Shown: piece after piece, positions 63,188 through 64,000 of the stretch | Position numbering within the stretch: position 1 is the stretch's first letter | Layout: every line of letters starts with the position of its first letter | From: Streptococcus sp. S5 | GTDB lineage: Bacteria > Bacillota > Bacilli > Lactobacillales > Streptococcaceae | Reading direction: 5' to 3' | Length of the DNA: 64,000 bases | NCBI RefSeq assembly: GCF_034134805.1 | Contig: NZ_CP139419.1 | Location: forward strand, 1,612,001-1,676,000 | Notes under the pieces: model-generated | Database searches by the model: none | Seen by the model: the letters and a program-made list of their open reading frames with translations, nothing else | What the model was told of the DNA's origin: nothing | Translations under genes and position numbers: made by a program

Positions 63188-63340
63188 GATCGTTATTTTA
63201 AGTGGTGGGGACGGCCGGAACTAATTTTTCAAAGATCTCATCTTTGAAAAATGGATTTCCTCACCTCAAAATGGAGCCTTGGTCTCCATTTTGCCCTTGC
63301 CAATCGATCGATTGGCAACTACACCACGGCAATAACGATC
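63188..63340 (+). repeat. Structured four-helix intergenic element, copy B
   Basis: Outer stem GATCGTTATT (63188-63197) with AATAACGATC (63331-63340), then GTGGTG (63202-63207) with CACCAC (63322-63327). Three hairpins lie inside: a 13-bp stem ATTTTTCAAAGAT/ATCTTTGAAAAAT (63224-63252), CAAAATGGAG/CTCCATTTTG (63267-63293) with apical CCTTGGT, and a fully self-complementary 22-mer at 63297-63318. Layout, the GGACG..GAACT junction and the GAG-CCT..GGT-CTC apex match copy A at 22391-22524. It splits yhbY from yqeH and runs against the operon, which favours insertion of a mobile element over a cis regulator. Confidence 0.7.
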
Positions 63341-63391
63341 TCTTTATGAGCTCACTTTGTTCGCTCTTCAGATATATTTTTTCCTGTTTTT

Positions 63392-64000
63392 TTAAATAAT
63401 AGCTTTGCGGGTAACGACGGCGACGCCTTCTGGTGCCCATACGGCTACTTTAGCTTCTCCATTGACGCGGATCCAGCCCAGTCCTGAGATGACCAGGTCT
63501 GTCTTGTCCTTGATGGTAAACTCATGAGAAACCAAGGGTGGGAATTCTTCTTTTTCCTTGCTGTTAGGAGGAGTTAGTAAGCCACCGACATGCTTGTCAT
63601 AAAAGGCAGTCGCTCCTTCTAGCTTAGTTCGGTGAAGCTTGAGTTCGTTATCAAAGAAGGCGGTGAAACCTTGCTTTTCTCCCTTAATAAAGTCAAAGCG
63701 TCCCAGACCACCCAAGAAGAGGGTTTGCTCTGGATTGAGCTGATAAGTCTTAGGCTTGATTTCCTTTTTAGGGCTGACATACTTGAGATTTTTTGCTGTC
63801 AAGTAATGAGCCATCTGGTGACGATGGATAATCCCTGGTGTATCGTAGATATAGGATCCATCGTCCAATGGAATTTCGATCTTGTCCAGTGTCGTTCCTG
63901 GGAAGCGAGAAGTCGTGATGATATCCTTATCCCCAGTGATTTCTTGGATAATCGCATTGATGAGGGTCGATTTCCCAACGTTGGTCACACCCACCACATA
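63392..64000 (-). CDS. yqeH: Ribosome biogenesis GTPase YqeH (N-terminus beyond window)
   Basis: The last 203 residues are visible; the N-terminal zinc finger and the first GTPase motifs lie past the right edge. YqeH is a circularly permuted GTPase needed for 30S assembly. The P-loop G1, VGVTNVGKSTLINAII, is at the edge, followed by SRFPGTTLDKIEIPLDDGSYIYDTPGIIH with the G3 motif DTPG. The C-terminal domain continues to GLGWIRVNGEAKVAVWAPEGVAVVTRKAII. It heads the yqeH-yhbY-nadD-yqeK set. Confidence 0.95.
   Translation of the reverse strand, partial: YVVGVTNVGKSTLINAIIQEITGDKDIITTSRFPGTTLDKIEIPLDDGSYIYDTPGIIHRHQMAHYLTAKNLKYVSPKKEIKPKTYQLNPEQTLFLGGLGRFDFIKGEKQGFTAFFDNELKLHRTKLEGATAFYDKHVGGLLTPPNSKEKEEFPPLVSHEFTIKDKTDLVISGLGWIRVNGEAKVAVWAPEGVAVVTRKAII

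Overview
The window is a moderately AT-rich Firmicutes chromosome segment, almost certainly from a Streptococcus of the mitis/sanguinis/parasanguinis type. Evidence: the streptococcal division cluster (divIVA-ylmH-yggT-sepF-yggS-ftsZ-ftsA, divIB-murG-murD), clpE under a CtsR box, a prepilin-peptidase gene under a TACGAATA SigX (ComX) box, T-box leaders, sepM next to coaD/rsmD, and several small proteins typical of the genus (DUF1797, DUF1827, DUF3165, YqgQ and YutD types). A perR gene argues against S. pneumoniae itself. About 90% of genes lie on the minus strand, so minus is probably the leading strand. No rRNA, tRNA, CRISPR array or prophage was seen.

Layout. 1-2.2 kb: a membrane-anchored protein cut by the window edge, perR, a 51-residue membrane protein and an IS200-type insertion sequence. 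2.2-9.7 kb: hup, degV, a metallophosphatase and the xseA-xseB-ispA-tlyA-argR-recN operon. 9.7-15.8 kb: a LysR remnant, then a complete sucrose/fructoside uptake operon (solute-binding lipoprotein, two permeases, GH32 hydrolase) with its LacI repressor and three matching operators. 15.8-22.2 kb: nnrD, a HAD phosphatase, folD, then plus-strand clpE, a Nudix gene and a DUF1827 gene. 22.2-37.5 kb: ileS with its T-box and the division/cell-wall cluster, then typA. 37.6-43.6 kb: a pseudouridine synthase, a rhodanese-like gene, yqgQ, prepilin peptidase, an orphan trpB with a Trp-type T-box, a VanZ-like gene, rlmN and yutD.

43.7-49.1 kb is an extracytoplasmic redox locus: CcdA exports electrons, a TlpA-like lipoprotein passes them on, membrane-anchored MsrAB repairs oxidised methionine, and a YesM/YesN-type two-component system follows. 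In the middle sits a 112-residue lipoprotein whose mature part is about 17% methionine and has no predicted fold; it may be the substrate of the system. 49.2-56.9 kb: two uncharacterised membrane proteins, sepM-coaD-rsmD, asnA with a structured repeat behind it, and an SOS-like operon (self-cleaving S24 repressor, Y-family polymerase, two small proteins). 56.9-64 kb: yebC, a yefM-yoeB toxin-antitoxin pair, and the yqeH-yhbY-nadD-yqeK-isochorismatase-rsfS-methyltransferase-tmcAL ribosome/NAD gene set.

Most notable: (1) two distant intergenic elements, 22391-22524 (minus) and 63188-63340 (plus), fold into the same closed four-helix layout with a shared apical motif while the stem sequences differ by compensating changes; (2) the Met-rich lipoprotein inside the ccdA-msrAB locus; (3) three genes (yqgQ, the prepilin peptidase, rsmD) whose promoters lie so close to the start codon that their mRNAs should be leaderless.
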